The notes beneath the pieces are model-generated. The model ran no database searches. It saw only the letters and a program-made list of their open reading frames with translations, and was not told the DNA's origin. From positions 62,001 through 126,000 of the forward strand of contig NZ_CP100405.1 in NCBI RefSeq assembly GCF_024218775.1: DNA of 64,000 bases, in the 5' to 3' direction. Every line of letters starts with the position of its first letter. Positions within the stretch are counted from its first letter, which is position 1. The translations under genes and the position numbers were made by a program. Source of the DNA: Haloarcula marina. Lineage in GTDB: Archaea > Halobacteriota > Halobacteria > Halobacteriales > Haloarculaceae. Shown here one piece after another: positions 29,714 through 41,928 of this stretch.

Positions 29714-30880
29714 GTGAGACACCATCGTTTTGCCAACCTGGACCTCCTCTTCCTGATGGCGTCTATCTGGTTTCTCGCGAAGTTCGTCCGCTACACACTC
29801 CCACCGTTGTTCCCGGAGTTCCAGGCAGTCTACGGCGTCTCCAACGCCACGCTCGGTCTCGTGTACACGACGATGATGCTCGTGTACGCATTGATGCAGT
29901 TTCCCTCTGGCGTCCTTGCAGACAAGTTCTCCCCGCCGCACGTCATCGTCGGCGGACTCGTCACTGCCATGAGTGGCGTGTTCTTTCTCTCCTGGCCTGG
30001 TTCTTTCTTACTCCTTGCTGGCGGGATGGTGCTCGTCGGACTGGGAACGGGTGTCCACAAAACCGTTGCTGTCGCCTATCTTTCCCAGGTTTACTCTGAG
30101 AGGAAAGGTCGGTCTTTGGGCGTTCTGGACACGTTCGGGACCACTGCTGGCGTCGCCGCTCCTGCAGCAGTCGTCGTTCTCGCGAACACCCACGGGCGGG
30201 AGGTACTGTTCCTCGGTAGTGGCTGTGTTGGCCTCATTCTCGCAGGAGTATTTCTCACTCGAGCGTCGACGACACCGGAGGCGGTTTCTCAGCCGACAGA
30301 TGCCGCGTCGGTTGCTGACTACATCGCATTGTTTCGGAATCGACGGTTCAGTGCGTTCGTCGTCGTGTCTGTCACGTACGCGTTCACGTACAACGGCATT
30401 GTTGCGTTCCTCCCCCTCTATCTGACTGAGTCGACACCGCTCAATTCAACCTTCGCAACCGTACTATATGGGGTGTTGTTCGCGGTGAGTTTCGTCCAGC
30501 TACTCACAGGCGACCTCAGTGACCGGTTGGGGTCGTTGCTGGTCATCGCTGGAACAACACTGATAGCGCTCCTCGGGCTCGTAGGAATACTGATCGGTTC
30601 GACACCGGTGGCCCTCGGAGCTGCCGTCGCTTTCTTCGGCGTCGGCGCCCACGGCTTTCGTCCGGTCCGAGGGGCCTACCTCGTCAAAGTCGTCCCTGAT
30701 TCTCTCGCTGGCGGTGGTTTAGGTGCGGTGAGGACAATTCTGATGGGGGCTGGTGCGCTTTCCCCCGCTGTCGTCGGGTACGTCTCCGACAGTATCTCGT
30801 TCCGCGTGTCGTTCGCAGTCCTGCTGCTTTCGCTCGTCGTCACAGTGGTTACCGCATTCGGATTGCTCGTCACTGAATGA
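29714..30880 (+). CDS. Major facilitator superfamily transporter
   Basis: About 388 residues with twelve membrane helices. It starts with GTG, VRHHRFANLDLLFLMASIW. The loop between helices 2 and 3 reads GVLADKFSPPHVIVGG, the usual MFS motif A in weak form, and a similar loop GDLSDRLGS follows in the second half. Some 21 further codons upstream stay open but lie before the TATA box. Set between a xylose dehydrogenase-like gene and a beta-galactosidase gene, it may carry a sugar or an organic acid; substrate is unknown. Confidence 0.75.
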   Translation: MRHHRFANLDLLFLMASIWFLAKFVRYTLPPLFPEFQAVYGVSNATLGLVYTTMMLVYALMQFPSGVLADKFSPPHVIVGGLVTAMSGVFFLSWPGSFLLLAGGMVLVGLGTGVHKTVAVAYLSQVYSERKGRSLGVLDTFGTTAGVAAPAAVVVLANTHGREVLFLGSGCVGLILAGVFLTRASTTPEAVSQPTDAASVADYIALFRNRRFSAFVVVSVTYAFTYNGIVAFLPLYLTESTPLNSTFATVLYGVLFAVSFVQLLTGDLSDRLGSLLVIAGTTLIALLGLVGILIGSTPVALGAAVAFFGVGAHGFRPVRGAYLVKVVPDSLAGGGLGAVRTILMGAGALSPAVVGYVSDSISFRVSFAVLLLSLVVTVVTAFGLLVTE

Positions 30881-34144
<3,264 letters not shown>

Positions 34145-34263
34145 AACCACCTGTCTCGACCGTCCGACTCTGTCTTGTCCGATGTCGGTCGAGAGATTCC
34201 GCCTGTCATCTACGAGTGACGAGTCGAACAGCACCCTTGCTCGGAACTGCGTCGGACAACCAC

Positions 34264-35823
34264 CTACGAACGCGGTGCCGCAGCCTGCGCGAAGACCCGC
34301 TCGTTGCGGAAGAATGAATCGACCACCCCGGACTTGTACACCTGCTCGTAGCTGAGACACTCCTCGGCCAAGTCCTCGACGTAGCCGTTGCGCTGTCGCC
34401 AGCGCTCTTTTATCTCGTCGCTGACCGTGAAGTCATTGTCTTCGTAAAAGCTGGATTCGGCACCCATGTGTCGCATGACGAAATAGAGACTCGACGTCGG
34501 GAACGCGAGCATCCCGCGCTGTGACCCCTCTTCGGTCACCAGTTCAGAGTCGAACAGCTCGAAGCCGTTGCGGTCGTAGTAGTCGATGTATTCCCGGATG
34601 CGGTCGCTCACTGGGATCGACCGCATCGCTTCCCAAAAGTCGTTGTCGCCGTCGGCGAACAGATAATGGATGCTGATGAAGTCGTAGGCGGAGTTCCAGC
34701 TCCCCCGGACGTATCTGTTGTACGATTCCCTGAACGCGGCATCGTTGATGTGGCCACGGCCAGCGAGCCGACGGGATAGTCGGAGAGCAGTGTTCAGATG
34801 GGTCGTCAGTGATGTCGCCTGGAGCGGTTCGATGAACCCCTGGGCGTTGCCCGTCGTGACGCAGTTCCCGACCCAGGTGTCCTCGAAGAACCCCGAGTCG
34901 AACTGGTGATGTGCAATTCCCTGGAGCTGTTCGTCGCGGTGGGACTCGAACTCCGCGAGGGCCTCCTCCTCGGAGACGTATTCGGAACTGTACACGTAGC
35001 CCATTCCCCTCCCTTCGGGCGTATCGATCTGCCAGAACCAACCGTACTCGCCCGTATCCAGGACGGTTGCCGGCACGATTTCCGTGATGTCGATGTCTGC
35101 TTGGGCGGTGACGGCCCTGTCCAGCGGGATGTCGAAACTACGGTACTCGGCGTCGAGTTCGCCGACCAGATGGCGGGAGAATCCCGTCGAGTCGACGTAC
35201 AGGTCTGCGTCATAGACGCCAGATTCACCATCGACGCGTTCTACCCAAGTCCCCGAAGCGTTCGTCTCGACGTTCGTCACCCGGTCGTTGATAAGGTCGA
35301 TGTCTCGCTCCGTACATACTGTCCGCAAAAAGTCGTTAAACCGGCCGATGCTCAGGTGATACGCCATGTTGGGATACATGACGTACGAGTCCTGGCTGGG
35401 TGCGTAGACCAGTGGTGTCTTGCAGTGGTCGACAATCCCTTCTGCAGGCGTAGACATATCTCCGGTTTGATAATAGTGGTATAGCGATTCGACTGACTTT
35501 GGATCGTCGACTTCAGGTTTCACCGATCGGATGTCGAACGAGTAGTGGAACGGTTCGTAACCGCACCAGTCCCGGAAGTACGATGACCCTTTCCAGACTG
35601 GTCGAACTTCTTGGAGGAATCGCGCCTCGTCGATCCCGAGCGCATCGTGCAGCAGCGGGACGATCGACTGGAACGTTCCCTGACCGACGCTCGTCGGAGG
35701 GTCCTCAAAGTCGTCGACAATCTCGATAGATAGGTGCGGATTCACCCTACGAAGTGCCAGTGCGGCAAGGAGGCCAGCGTCGCCGCCACCGACGACCGTG
35801 ACGTTCTCTATTTTATTCCCCAT
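34264..35823 (-). CDS. FAD-dependent tryptophan halogenase-family protein
   Basis: A 519-residue flavoprotein of the PrnA/RebH halogenase family. The FAD motif is VGGGDAG at 11-17. The catalytic Lys78 lies in PVWKGSSYFRDW, matching Lys79 of PrnA. The halogenase signature WxWxIP appears as WFWQID at 262-267, with Asp in place of Pro. GNAQGFIEPLQATSL supplies the paired Glu332. These residues define flavin-dependent halogenases, which make hypohalous acid and pass it through a tunnel to Lys. The substrate is unknown; no biosynthetic cluster is visible. A flavin reductase gene is not in this window. It converges with the GH2 gene, 120 bases apart. Confidence 0.82.
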   Translation of the reverse strand: MGNKIENVTVVGGGDAGLLAALALRRVNPHLSIEIVDDFEDPPTSVGQGTFQSIVPLLHDALGIDEARFLQEVRPVWKGSSYFRDWCGYEPFHYSFDIRSVKPEVDDPKSVESLYHYYQTGDMSTPAEGIVDHCKTPLVYAPSQDSYVMYPNMAYHLSIGRFNDFLRTVCTERDIDLINDRVTNVETNASGTWVERVDGESGVYDADLYVDSTGFSRHLVGELDAEYRSFDIPLDRAVTAQADIDITEIVPATVLDTGEYGWFWQIDTPEGRGMGYVYSSEYVSEEEALAEFESHRDEQLQGIAHHQFDSGFFEDTWVGNCVTTGNAQGFIEPLQATSLTTHLNTALRLSRRLAGRGHINDAAFRESYNRYVRGSWNSAYDFISIHYLFADGDNDFWEAMRSIPVSDRIREYIDYYDRNGFELFDSELVTEEGSQRGMLAFPTSSLYFVMRHMGAESSFYEDNDFTVSDEIKERWRQRNGYVEDLAEECLSYEQVYKSGVVDSFFRNERVFAQAAAPRS

Positions 35824-36089
35824 GTTATCTTGTATCGTCGTGATTTTCCGTTAAATACCTGTCTCTGTTTGAGGGAGTTCAGGCCCTGCTTGTACCGGGT
35901 ACGCTGTAACCAGCATGAAGGGGAACCGACTGACACACGGCAACTTCGGCGATTCTAATAGTGGTGGTAATCACACTGATACCGGTATCAAGCAGCAGAC
36001 AGTCCGCTGAGAAAGTTTTTACTGCTCATCAAAATGCGTAGACGTATAGCCACGGGGAGAGATACGCTCTTTTAGCGGCGAAGCTACCC

Positions 36090-37061
36090 ATGACCGACAC
36101 TGCACCCGACGTTCTCGTCTTACGAAACAAGTCACACGGGTTGGAAGCGCGTGACTACGCCGACTTGCTCGTGGAACGGTTACCAAATCACGACGTACGG
36201 CTCGCGACGACGACTGCCGAAGAACGAACGCTGATCAAACACGCGACCGTTGTCTCCGGTGTCGATATAGATGAAGACTTGCTGAGACACGCACAGGACT
36301 TGCAGCTGTTCGCTGGTACCGCGGCAGGTTACAATCACTTGCCACTCGACACGCTTTCAAAGATGGACGTCGCAGTGACCAACGCCTCAGGTATTCACGC
36401 ACCCAACATTGCAGAACAGGTGATGGGCTATATCCTATTGTACTCACGGCGACTTCGTGAGGGACTTGCTCGTCAGGAGCGTAGCGAGTGGCGTCACTAC
36501 CAGGCTGAGGAACTGATGGGGAGTACCGTCACCATTGTCGGCCTGGGTTCCCTTGGAACCGCTATCACTGAACGCCTGTCGGGTTTCCACGTCGATACGA
36601 TCGGCGTCCGGTACACACCCGCGAAAGGTGGGCCGACGGACGAAGTCATCGGATTCGATCAACCAGACCTCGAATCCGCTCTCGCTCGGACTGACTACCT
36701 CATCGTCGCAGCACCATTGACGGACACGACACGAGGACTGCTCTCCGAGGAGGAGTTCATGACGCTCCCGTCCGATGCATTCGTGGTCAACGTCGGCCGT
36801 GGACAGATTATCGATACCGACGCACTCGTGACCGCGCTTCGGAAGAACCACATCGACGGCGCTGCCCTCGACGTCACTGATCCCGAACCACTCCCCAGCG
36901 ACCATCCGCTCTGGGACTTCGAAAACGTTCTCATCACACCGCACAACGCAGGACATAGCCCGAAACACTGGGATCGGTTAGCCACGATCGTCGCCGAAAA
37001 CGTCGCCACGCTCACAGAGACAGGCCGTGTCGGCTCACTGGAGAACCTCGTTCAATCGTAG
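36090..37061 (+). CDS. D-2-hydroxyacid dehydrogenase
   Basis: A 323-residue NAD-dependent enzyme. The Rossmann motif VGLGSLGTAI is at 150-159. The catalytic triad is Arg237 (VNVGRGQIID), Glu266 (VTDPEPLP) and His285 (ITPHNAGHS). Members reduce glyoxylate, hydroxypyruvate or other 2-keto acids, or oxidise phosphoglycerate. It stands alone, divergent from the halogenase gene and about 270 bases from it. Glycolaldehyde or glyoxylate side products of pentose breakdown are possible substrates. Confidence 0.87.
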   Translation: MTDTAPDVLVLRNKSHGLEARDYADLLVERLPNHDVRLATTTAEERTLIKHATVVSGVDIDEDLLRHAQDLQLFAGTAAGYNHLPLDTLSKMDVAVTNASGIHAPNIAEQVMGYILLYSRRLREGLARQERSEWRHYQAEELMGSTVTIVGLGSLGTAITERLSGFHVDTIGVRYTPAKGGPTDEVIGFDQPDLESALARTDYLIVAAPLTDTTRGLLSEEEFMTLPSDAFVVNVGRGQIIDTDALVTALRKNHIDGAALDVTDPEPLPSDHPLWDFENVLITPHNAGHSPKHWDRLATIVAENVATLTETGRVGSLENLVQS

Positions 37062-37359
37062 ACCGACGACTAGGCACACTTTCCTGCCAGTACTGGCTGT
37101 TCAGTTCCTGTCGCACCGACAAACGGTTGAAGTCATGGCTTCCGTGTAGTCACACTGTGATTGAGGTCGCAAGTATCTTTTCCGAACCAGTCTCAGCGCG
37201 GAAATGCTGGGAGGACTGCGTCAGGTTTCGTATTCGACGTGCGCGCTCCCAGTTATCCTCACTGAGTGCGTCGAAGAGCGCGAGTCCGACTTTTGGACGA
37301 AAATTGCATTGCTCACGCCTGCGGAGAACCCTTCGATACCGTGGTTCCAGAAGCTTAGT

Positions 37360-37607
37360 GCGTACGGCGTCGCTGTCGGCCACACGCATCTCCAACACGC
37401 GGCCACCACCGACGGCCGCCCTCTCGTCAACCCCGGAAGCGTCGGCCAACCGGGAGAGAAGCATCCCGACGCCGCTTACGGCGTGTTGGATACGAACGAG
37501 AACACAGTCGACCTCCGGCGGTCAGTTACGATATCGACCGCGGTATCGCGGAAGTCGAAGCAGCGGGGCTGCCGACCGAAACCGGGACACGTCTGCTGAA
37601 TGGGTAA
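37360..37607 (+). pseudogene. 3' remnant of a YfcE-like metallophosphoesterase gene
   Basis: The frame reads YGVAVGHTHLQHA, LVNPGSVGQPGEKHPDAAYGVLD, the C-terminal metal site of YfcE/MJ0936-type phosphodiesterases. After a lost base near 37519 the frame continues as VSYDIDRGIAEVEAAGLPTETGTRLLNG to a TAA at 37607, clearly the proper end. The N-terminal metal-binding half is absent: the sequence before about 37360 does not resemble the family. So the gene is truncated at the 5' side and frameshifted. Confidence 0.8.
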
Positions 37608-37768
37608 CGAGAATTTAGTATAGCTACACAGTATAGCTATACTATCATACAGGTGCACAGCCGTTTGCGTCCGGTGTGCTGGCCGAGCGTAGGCAGGTCA
37701 TTTTTAGCGACCAGACGGTCGCCGTCTACAGGTGAGAAGACGGTTTCCGCTATCGGTTGCGGACCTAA

Positions 37769-38158
37769 TTAGAACTGTTCGTCGGCCGAGTTGTCGCCGT
37801 CAGCGACCATCGCTTTTCGAGAGACGAGTTCGATAGTCGTTTCGGACCCGATTGACGACCCACCGTCGATGCGCTCGACCCTGAGGACGACGTCTTCGGG
37901 CGAAGCACAGCCGCAGTTGACGAACTCCTCCCACTGGTCGCCGACGGCGATGGGGCCCGCGTGGGCCCATCGGAGATATCGCAGATAGGTCGACTCGGTC
38001 ATCTTTTCTCGGAGCCAGTCGCTGTCCGCGATCCACCACCCGCCGTCTGTGTCGGGGTCCGCCTCGGGCGACCGAAACGACACGACCACACGGCTCGCTT
38101 GGTCCGCGACGGTCGACGGGTCAGTCAAGTTCGGTTTGCGCTTTCCGGATCGTCCCAT
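37769..38158 (-). CDS. Small uncharacterised haloarchaeal protein in the thioredoxin operon
   Basis: A 129-residue soluble protein with no recognised domain. Notable is a region WWIADSDWLREKMTESTYLRYLRWAHAGP followed by VNCGCASPEDVVLRVERI, which contains a CxC pair. Its ATG overlaps the TGA of the thioredoxin reductase gene by one base, so it is translated with it and may take part in thiol chemistry. Function is not known. Confidence 0.7.
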   Translation of the reverse strand: MGRSGKRKPNLTDPSTVADQASRVVVSFRSPEADPDTDGGWWIADSDWLREKMTESTYLRYLRWAHAGPIAVGDQWEEFVNCGCASPEDVVLRVERIDGGSSIGSETTIELVSRKAMVADGDNSADEQF

Positions 38159-39198
38159 CAGTCATCTGCCTCCGCTGGGACCGATGCCGCTGTCTCAGAG
38201 GCCGCCGCCAGCTGTGAGTTGAGCCACTCCTCAGCGTCTAACGCGGCCATACTCCCCATCCCGGCGGCGGTGATGGCCTGTTGATAGGCGTGGTCCATCA
38301 CGTCACCGGCGGCGAAGACGCCATCGACGGCCGTCTCCGTCGTCGCCCACGACTCGTCCGCGTCAGCGGTCAGAACGTACCCGCTGTCGTCGAGTTCGAC
38401 CGGCGTGTCTCTGAGGAAGTCCGTGTTGGGTTCGTGGCCGATAGCGTAGAAGACGCCGCCGACAGCGATTTCAGATACTTCGACGTCGACACCATCGGCG
38501 TACTTCGCCGCCGGATACCCGTCGGGATGAGACACGACAGTCGCACCGGTCACGCCTTCCTCGGATGACCCGTGGAGCGCGACAAGTTCGGTGTTCCATG
38601 CGAACTCGATGGCGTCGTTCTCGCGGGCACGGGTCGCCATAATCTCCGACGCTCGAAGGTCGTCACGACGATGCAGCACGGTCACGGTGTCGGCGAACTT
38701 CGCGAGGAAGAGCGCTTCCTCCATCGCGCTATCACCGCCGCCGACGATTACCACGTCGTCGCCGCGGTGGAACGCGCCGTCACAGGTCGCACACGTCGAC
38801 AGCCCGTTCCCCATCAACGCCGTCTCGCCGTCCGCACCGACCCAGCGGGCGCTGGCACCGGTCGCGACGATGAGGGCACGAGTGCGAAGCGTCTCACCGG
38901 TCGAAAGCGAGAGCTCCTTCGGTTGGCTATCGAATGTGGCCGATTCGATGCTCCCGTACTGGAACTCGGCACCGAATCGCTCGGCCTGTTCTTTGCCCTG
39001 CTGGACGAGTTCCATCCCGCCCACGCCGTCGGGGAAGCCGAGGTAGTTCTCGACGTCTGTCGTCAGTGTCAACTGGCCGCCGGGTTCGTCGCCTTCGAGG
39101 ACGAGGGGGTTGAGGTCGGCCCGCGCCGCGTACACCGCGGCGGAGAGTCCCGCCACGCCGGAGCCAGCGATTACCACGTCCCTTACCTGCTCGCTCAT
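38158..39198 (-). CDS. trxB: Thioredoxin reductase
   Basis: A 346-residue flavoprotein. The FAD motif is GSGVAGLSAAVYAAR near residue 12, and the NADP motif is VGGGDSAMEEALFL near 152. The redox pair Cys136 and Cys139 lies in STCATCDG. The C-terminal GDV-DHAYQQAITAAGMG closes the FAD site. It passes electrons from NADPH to thioredoxin, whose gene immediately precedes it with no intervening base. A 30-residue acidic tail follows the usual end of the domain. The thioredoxin system sits beside sulfur-transfer genes and may reduce protein persulfides. Confidence 0.93.
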   Translation of the reverse strand: MSEQVRDVVIAGSGVAGLSAAVYAARADLNPLVLEGDEPGGQLTLTTDVENYLGFPDGVGGMELVQQGKEQAERFGAEFQYGSIESATFDSQPKELSLSTGETLRTRALIVATGASARWVGADGETALMGNGLSTCATCDGAFHRGDDVVIVGGGDSAMEEALFLAKFADTVTVLHRRDDLRASEIMATRARENDAIEFAWNTELVALHGSSEEGVTGATVVSHPDGYPAAKYADGVDVEVSEIAVGGVFYAIGHEPNTDFLRDTPVELDDSGYVLTADADESWATTETAVDGVFAAGDVMDHAYQQAITAAGMGSMAALDAEEWLNSQLAAASETAASVPAEADD

Positions 39199-39558
39199 CT
39201 ACTCGGTGTACCTCTCGATGAGGGACCGCAACTGGTCTTCGCTCTGGACGCCGACGATTTCCTCGACCTGCTCACCGCCAGCGAACAGGACGAGCGTCGG
39301 GACCCCACGAACGCCGTAGGCGGCCGCGAGTTGCTGATTGGCGTCGACGTCTACCTTCGCGACTGCGGCGTCCGTTTCAGCGGCGAGCGTTTCCACGACT
39401 GGTTCGAGCATCTTACACGGACCACACCAATCGGCGTAGAAGTCCGTGAGGACGACGTCATGGTCGGCAACAGCGTCGTCGAGTGCTGCCTGGCTCTCGA
39501 TGTGGACCGGTTCGCTCGGAGCGGTGCTATTTGCGGTGGGTGCTGAATCAGTTGTCAT
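39199..39558 (-). CDS. trxA: Thioredoxin
   Basis: A 119-residue thioredoxin with an acidic 20-residue lead. Active-site Cys45 and Cys48 occur in DWCGPCKM, and the cis-proline loop reads RGVPTLVLF. It is the first gene of trxA-trxB-orf, which share one direction and touch or overlap. A TATACAATAC element lies upstream at 39602-39613, a match to the motif shared across this island, so its expression may follow sulfur status. Confidence 0.93.
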   Translation of the reverse strand: MTTDSAPTANSTAPSEPVHIESQAALDDAVADHDVVLTDFYADWCGPCKMLEPVVETLAAETDAAVAKVDVDANQQLAAAYGVRGVPTLVLFAGGEQVEEIVGVQSEDQLRSLIERYTE

Positions 39559-39601
39559 CGTTTACGTATAGGTGGTGGCGGTAGTTAAGAGTTGTGGGGA
39601 A

Positions 39602-39613
39602 ATTATACAATAC
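39602..39613 (-). promoter_or_regulatory. Half-match to the island's ATTGT/ACAAT motif before trxA
   Basis: ATTATACAATAC on the plus strand (GTATTGTATAAT reading toward trxA), 44-55 bases before the trxA ATG. It is one of at least seven related sites between 39.6 and 48.3 kb. Confidence 0.4.
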
Positions 39614-39845
39614 CAATGCGACTATGGTCAGCGGTAGCAGTGAGAAAGACGGGTTGGAGGTTCCGGACGGCCGGGAAGACGAGATATTCGGACGCGGTGA
39701 AAAGGACTTGAGAGTCCGGGCACCGGGTTGGACCTGTATCTGGTCGACACGCTCGTCGGCCGATACGGTGGCGCCGAGTTCGTCAGCAGGCACCTGCAGC
39801 CGAACGCTGGCAGGACCCTGACCGCTGGGCCTGCCGGTGTCTCGC

Positions 39846-40217
39846 TCAGGCCGACTGCCGAGCGAACTCCCCGATGCGTTCATCCATCCGGACGTACCAA
39901 GCAGACAGTAATCTGTGCATCTCGTCTGCGAGTGCGTCGGCGTCCCGCATCCGGTACACGTACCGGTAACTCGGCCCGCTATCGTCGCGTGTCATCCGTT
40001 CTATGAGGCCTGCGTCGACGAGCCGGGTGAGCGACCGAGACACCGTCGACCGATGACGGTGGATTCGTTCGGCGATCTCGTCGACCGTCACTGGGCCGTC
40101 CACATCGGCGATGACAGCGAAGACACGCCGGTCAGTCTCACTGGCCCCGTACACGTTCTCCAGCAGAGTCACCCAGTTAGGATCAGCCTGCACTGACTCG
40201 TGAACGGAGGACACCAT
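39846..40217 (-). CDS. Winged-helix transcriptional regulator (TrmB-like)
   Basis: A 123-residue DNA-binding protein. VTVDEIAERIHRHRSTVSRSLTRLVDAGLIER at 43-74 is the helix-turn-helix and wing, and MRDADALADEMHRLLSAWYVRMDERIGEF is a C-terminal helix likely used for dimers. It is clearly related to the regulator at 48288-48692 over the whole length. It has no cysteine, unlike that paralogue. It is encoded upstream of trxA in the same direction and opposite to the DUF2892 gene, with motif copies between them. It probably represses or activates the sulfur genes. Confidence 0.8.
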   Translation of the reverse strand: MVSSVHESVQADPNWVTLLENVYGASETDRRVFAVIADVDGPVTVDEIAERIHRHRSTVSRSLTRLVDAGLIERMTRDDSGPSYRYVYRMRDADALADEMHRLLSAWYVRMDERIGEFARQSA

Positions 40218-40267
40218 CTCGATTGAGATTATTGTTTGAAGACGTAAAAAGGTTGTTCGTATTCTCT

Positions 40268-40276
40268 ACAATACTG
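40268..40276. promoter_or_regulatory. Weak copy of the shared motif before the cysteine-free regulator gene
   Basis: TACAATACT lies 51-59 bases before the regulator's ATG at 40217. A second ATTGTTTGAA lies closer, near 40232. Possible autoregulation site. Confidence 0.3.
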
Positions 40277-40446
40277 TGGGAACAGCACTTCAGAGTCGGA
40301 CTGACAGCAGTGTCTTCGAGAACCGAGAACAGCACACGTGACCGGCCATCATCCGAATATTTGGCACTCAACATCCGAAATATCCGCGGGTGGGAGAGGG
40401 GTTCGGTCGGCAGCGGCCTCGTCATCCCTAATCTGTCGGGGGCCAC

Positions 40447-40467
40447 GATTGTTTATATTGTACAATC
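40447..40467. promoter_or_regulatory. Inverted-repeat operator before the DUF2892 gene
   Basis: GATTGT and ACAATC form an inverted pair with 9 bases between, and ATTGTACAAT at 40457-40466 inside is itself a perfect palindrome. It lies 37-57 bases before the ATG at 40504. The gene also has an AGGAGG ribosome-binding site 4 bases before its start, unusual for this window. Confidence 0.55.
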
Positions 40468-40503
40468 AAAGAGTTATTACCAGAGGGAGACTTAGGAGGA
40501 AGT

Positions 40504-40728
40504 ATGGACCGTAATGTTGGTTCGACAGACAAGACTGCGAGAATTCTTCTCGGTGCCCTCGCGGGCCTCGTCTCGCTTAGCATACTTGCCAGCGCCGTTT
40601 CACTGCCAGCGATACTCGCGCCGGTGCTCGGACTCGCCTCGGTGATACTGCTGGGCACCGGCTTCAGCGGATTCTGTGGGCTATACAGACTCCTGGGTGT
40701 TGACACATGTTCCGTCGACGCCCGGTGA
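40504..40728 (+). CDS. DUF2892 (YgaP-type) small membrane protein
   Basis: A 74-residue protein, MDRNVGSTDKTARILLGAL..., with two membrane helices and the closing TGFSGFCGLYRLLGVDTC. This is the DUF2892/YgaP transmembrane domain, which in bacteria is fused or adjacent to rhodanese domains. A Cys pair (FCG and DTC) is retained. The start has a strong AGGAGG site. It is at the edge of the sulfur island and has an operator-like palindrome upstream. Confidence 0.82.
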   Translation: MDRNVGSTDKTARILLGALAGLVSLSILASAVSLPAILAPVLGLASVILLGTGFSGFCGLYRLLGVDTCSVDAR

Positions 40729-40871
40729 ACGGTCGGTGTATTATCGGACGGACTTCAGAAACGGCGCGCGGCTAAACGCCTATTTACAGGGCGAGAGGGT
40801 GAGTTCGGCAGTAGCCAAAAATCGCCCCTCAGCGGTTCCGGGCCGAACGACCGAGCGAACGACGGCTGAGT

Positions 40872-41075
40872 CCAGCGACGCCCGAATCAGGACTCGTAAC
40901 CGTCGAGGTCAACGACCCCAAAAAGACCGTCGAGCGTCTGGCCAGTGAGGGCATCGTCGTTCGGTCGTTGCCCCAACCGTCGGCGGTACGGGCGTCTATA
41001 CACGCCGTCAATACCGAATCAGAAATCGACCGTCTTGCAGCGACCCTCGGCAGCGTCGGTATGTCCGCCCGGTGA
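40872..41075 (+). pseudogene. C-terminal remnant of a class V aminotransferase gene
   Basis: The frame reads GLVTVEVNDPKKTVERL, SEGIVVRSLPQPSAVRASIHAVNTESEIDRLAATL, the typical C-terminal domain of class V aminotransferases (cysteine desulfurase and isopenicillin-N-epimerase-like). The pyridoxal-phosphate domain is missing. It runs head-on into the glutamine amidotransferase remnant, with the junction at about 41050-41075. Confidence 0.7.
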
Positions 41076-41311
41076 ACCTCCCGGACCCACGACGTGAGGG
41101 CGTGAATCCAATCCAGGTCGTCGTACACCGAGGTCTGTGAACCGCTGATAACCACGCCGTCGTACCGCCAGTCGTCCCCGGCTGGCGCCGGTGGGACCTG
41201 GCCATCGCTAACTTTGTACACCCGAGTCGTAGCGTCGAGTGACCGGGTCAGGTTGCGCTCTGCAGGTGTCTCACCAACTGACGCGTCGACGATGGCGATT
41301 GTTTGATTCAT
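41050..41311 (-). pseudogene. N-terminal remnant of a class I glutamine amidotransferase
   Basis: The first 87 residues, MNQTIAIVDASVGETP... YDGVVISGSQTSVYDD... LTSWVREVHRADIPTL, match the N-terminal part of GMP-synthase-like amidotransferases. The expected next segment with the catalytic Cys (GxCxGHQ) is absent; the frame instead reads through antisense to the aminotransferase remnant up to 40829. No active enzyme is expected. It lies between the DUF2892 and DsrE genes. Confidence 0.75.
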
Positions 41312-41354
41312 GTGGTTTCAGTCCCGGAGAAAGTCGCGCAGTGGCTGTCGTCGC

Positions 41355-41927
41355 TCAGACGAGCAGTTGGATGTCGGACTCGGCCATGTGCTGGAGCGCA
41401 GTGGCCGCGCCGACGCCGACGGTGACATCGTCGTAGAAGTCGTCCTCGTCGTAGTCCATCAGCTCGATAGTCATCTGGCAGGCCTGGAGGTCGACACCCT
41501 GGTCCAGCGACAGCTCGATGAGTTCGTCGATCGTCGCCGTCCCGTTGTCGTCGATGCGCTTTTCCATCATGCGCGTCGCCATCCGGTCCATCCCGGGCAG
41601 TGCCGCCAGCGCGTTCGGCATCGGCATGTTCGGATTACCGACGGCCGACAGCTGGAGATTCCGGGACTTCTCCTCGTGGAGGATATCTAAGCCCCAGAAC
41701 GTGTGGAACACGACCACGTCCCAGCCGAACGCGGCCGCGGTGCTGGCGAGGATGAGGGGCGGATACGCCATGTCGAACGTCCCCTGCGTCGCGACGATGG
41801 TCATCTTCTTCTGGTCGTCGTCGGCCTCCAGGTCGGCGACCGTTTCCTCGAGTTCTTCGATGCGAGCCTGCAGTTGCGCCTCGCTCATCGACTCGCTGTC
41901 GCCGGTCGAGGATGCGTCTGTACTCAT
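41355..41927 (-). CDS. DsrE/DsrF-like sulfur-relay protein
   Basis: A 190-residue DsrE-family protein. The first 40 residues form a short coiled coil (LQARIEELEETVADLEAD), followed by TIVATQGTFDMAYPPLILASTAAAFGWDV and the conserved Cys150 in LQACQMTIELM, the likely persulfide carrier. DsrE-like proteins of this DsrE2 type pass sulfane sulfur with TusA and rhodanese. The TusA gene is directly upstream, one base away, in the same direction, so they are cotranscribed. Confidence 0.87.
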   Translation of the reverse strand: MSTDASSTGDSESMSEAQLQARIEELEETVADLEADDDQKKMTIVATQGTFDMAYPPLILASTAAAFGWDVVVFHTFWGLDILHEEKSRNLQLSAVGNPNMPMPNALAALPGMDRMATRMMEKRIDDNGTATIDELIELSLDQGVDLQACQMTIELMDYDEDDFYDDVTVGVGAATALQHMAESDIQLLV

Positions 41928-41928
41928 G

